Positions 4,932 through 5,838 of a stretch of 5,838 nucleotides of DNA are shown piece by piece. Source of the stretch: Caldifarciminota bacterium (GTDB lineage: Bacteria; Hydrothermota; Tepidihabitantia; SM23-42); assembly GCA_023128195.1 (NCBI GenBank), contig JAGMEL010000161.1, forward strand, positions 1 to 5,838, in the 5' to 3' direction. A model generated the notes under the pieces. That model had not been told where the DNA came from. It saw only the letters and a list, made by a program, of their open reading frames with translations, and made no database searches. The position numbers and the translations under genes were made by a program. Numbering within the stretch: position 1 is the stretch's first letter; each line of letters begins with the position of its first letter.

Positions 4932-5838
4932 ATGGAGTTGAAATACGGTGAAAATTCAGTCAATTTCGGAATTTTGAGAGAAAACTTATTGGGAGAATTA
5001 AAGCCCATAAATAATTCAATAAAACCTTTAAATGAACTTCTTAAAGAAAGTATTGTAAACCCTATTGGTAAACCTCGTTTAGTCGATTTATTGCGTAAAA
5101 ATAAGCCGACTGATTTAGTCATTATTGTTTCTGATATTACCCGCTCCATAGCAAATTATTCTAAGATTTTGGAATTTTTGGTGGAAGAAATTATTGATGC
5201 AGGCATTGATGAGAAAAACATTGAATTTATGGTCGCATTAGGGACCCATAAAAAACACATTGAAGAAGAGAATAGACAGCTTTATGGAAATCTCGTTACA
5301 GACTTCCTTTTTTCCTTTCACGATTGTTATAATAATTTCATTTCTATAGGGAAAACTAGTACTGATCTGGAAGTACAGGTGAATAAACGGGTCAGAGATG
5401 CAGATTTTGTAATTGCAACAGGTAGGATTAATTTTCATTATCTGGCGGGCTTTTCAGGCGGTAGAAAAACAATCTTGCCTGGTATATCGTCGTACGAGAC
5501 TATAAGAGGAAATCATTGTAAACTGAGGCGTAATGGTGTTGTTTTTGGAGAAACTCAAGACAATATTATTTCCCAGGAAATGGATGAGGCAGCGCAGCTT
5601 TTTGGTGTTGATTATTTGTTGAATGTTGTGGAGACGCCAGAAAAGGAGACTGAACAAATTTTTTGTGGGGATTCTGTATATGCCTTTGAACAAGGCGTAA
5701 AATTTTTCAGAGCCCGACGAACTTCAAAAATTTCTCAAAAGGCAGATTGTGCAATTGTTTCACCAGGTAATTATGTAAAGGATAAAACATTTTTCTTTAG
5801 CCATAAAGCTATAAATAGTGCAGTAAATGCGGTTAAAA
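4932..5838 (+). CDS. larA: LarA/DUF2088-family 2-hydroxyacid racemase homologue (nickel-pincer enzyme), 3' end missing
   Basis: The first 302 codons are present and open to the right edge; the family is usually around 420-430 residues, so roughly the last third is missing. LarA interconverts D- and L-lactate with a nickel-pincer nucleotide cofactor; relatives act on other 2-hydroxyacids, so the substrate is uncertain. Visible motifs by eye against L. plantarum LarA: VSDITRS (66-72, usual DxTRP, here with Ser for Pro), ALGTH (102-106, matching His108), FHYLAGFSGGRKTILPG (168-184, His169 and Lys179 matching His174 and Lys184) and RGNH (192-195, matching His200). SPGNYVKDKTFF (277-288) begins the second domain. 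The cofactor and catalytic residues visible here are intact. The start fits the family opening (MELKYG then NVF-like strand) and sits 5 nt from a promoter. No larB, larC or larE is in view. Divergent from serS. Confidence 0.88.
   Translation, partial: MELKYGENSVNFGILRENLLGELKPINNSIKPLNELLKESIVNPIGKPRLVDLLRKNKPTDLVIIVSDITRSIANYSKILEFLVEEIIDAGIDEKNIEFMVALGTHKKHIEEENRQLYGNLVTDFLFSFHDCYNNFISIGKTSTDLEVQVNKRVRDADFVIATGRINFHYLAGFSGGRKTILPGISSYETIRGNHCKLRRNGVVFGETQDNIISQEMDEAAQLFGVDYLLNVVETPEKETEQIFCGDSVYAFEQGVKFFRARRTSKISQKADCAIVSPGNYVKDKTFFFSHKAINSAVNAVK

Noticed and set aside
4916..5693. Several minus-strand open frames of 66-79 codons
   Set aside because: They are antisense to the larA homologue, whose plus-strand frame is continuous and carries conserved LarA motifs.

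Overview
The window is AT-rich bacterial DNA. Five complete genes lie on the minus strand, an unidentified gene runs off the left edge (also minus), and a divergent plus-strand gene runs off the right edge. The organism is probably an uncultured member of the FCB group or a neighbouring candidate phylum; candidate division WOR-3 is a guess. The case rests on a DUF362 protein with a C-terminal domain of the type IX secretion (T9SS)/FlgD-Ig-like type. The promoters are textbook TTGACA/TATAAT boxes rather than the Bacteroidota-type TAnnTTTG, which argues against Bacteroidota proper. No rRNA, tRNA or CRISPR array is visible.

Layout from right to left on the minus strand: serS (seryl-tRNA synthetase), a class II aldolase-family gene overlapping serS by ATGA, a 105-residue three-helix membrane protein, a compact mobile element carrying a REP-associated (Y1/HUH) transposase, a Tat-exported DUF362 protein with a T9SS-like tail, and finally the 5' end of an unidentified gene at positions 80 to 1. 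Without the element, the membrane-protein stop and the DUF362 start would be only 29 nt apart. The serS cluster therefore probably once ran as a single operon into the DUF362 gene before the element inserted. On the plus strand, divergent from serS, is the first 302 codons of a LarA (nickel-pincer lactate racemase/DUF2088) homologue. The 195-bp region between serS and larA holds two back-to-back promoters and a 13-bp-stem palindrome midway between them.

The most striking feature is promoter geometry. Four genes (left partial gene, transposase, serS, larA) each show TTGAC(A/T), exactly 16 bp, TATAAT or TAAAAT, then only 5-6 nt before the ATG. Transcription would start at or within a base or two of the start codon, so these mRNAs are predicted to be leaderless. 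Two genes internal to transcription units (aldolase and DUF362) instead have clear GGAG/GGAGG Shine-Dalgarno sites. In the mobile element the -35 box lies inside one terminal inverted repeat, while the other inverted repeat encodes the last six residues and stop codon of the transposase.

The genes do not form one obvious pathway. SerRS is housekeeping. The aldolase homologue appears to lack two of the three usual metal-binding histidines. LarA homologues racemise or epimerise 2-hydroxyacids, but no LarB, LarC or LarE cofactor gene is present here.
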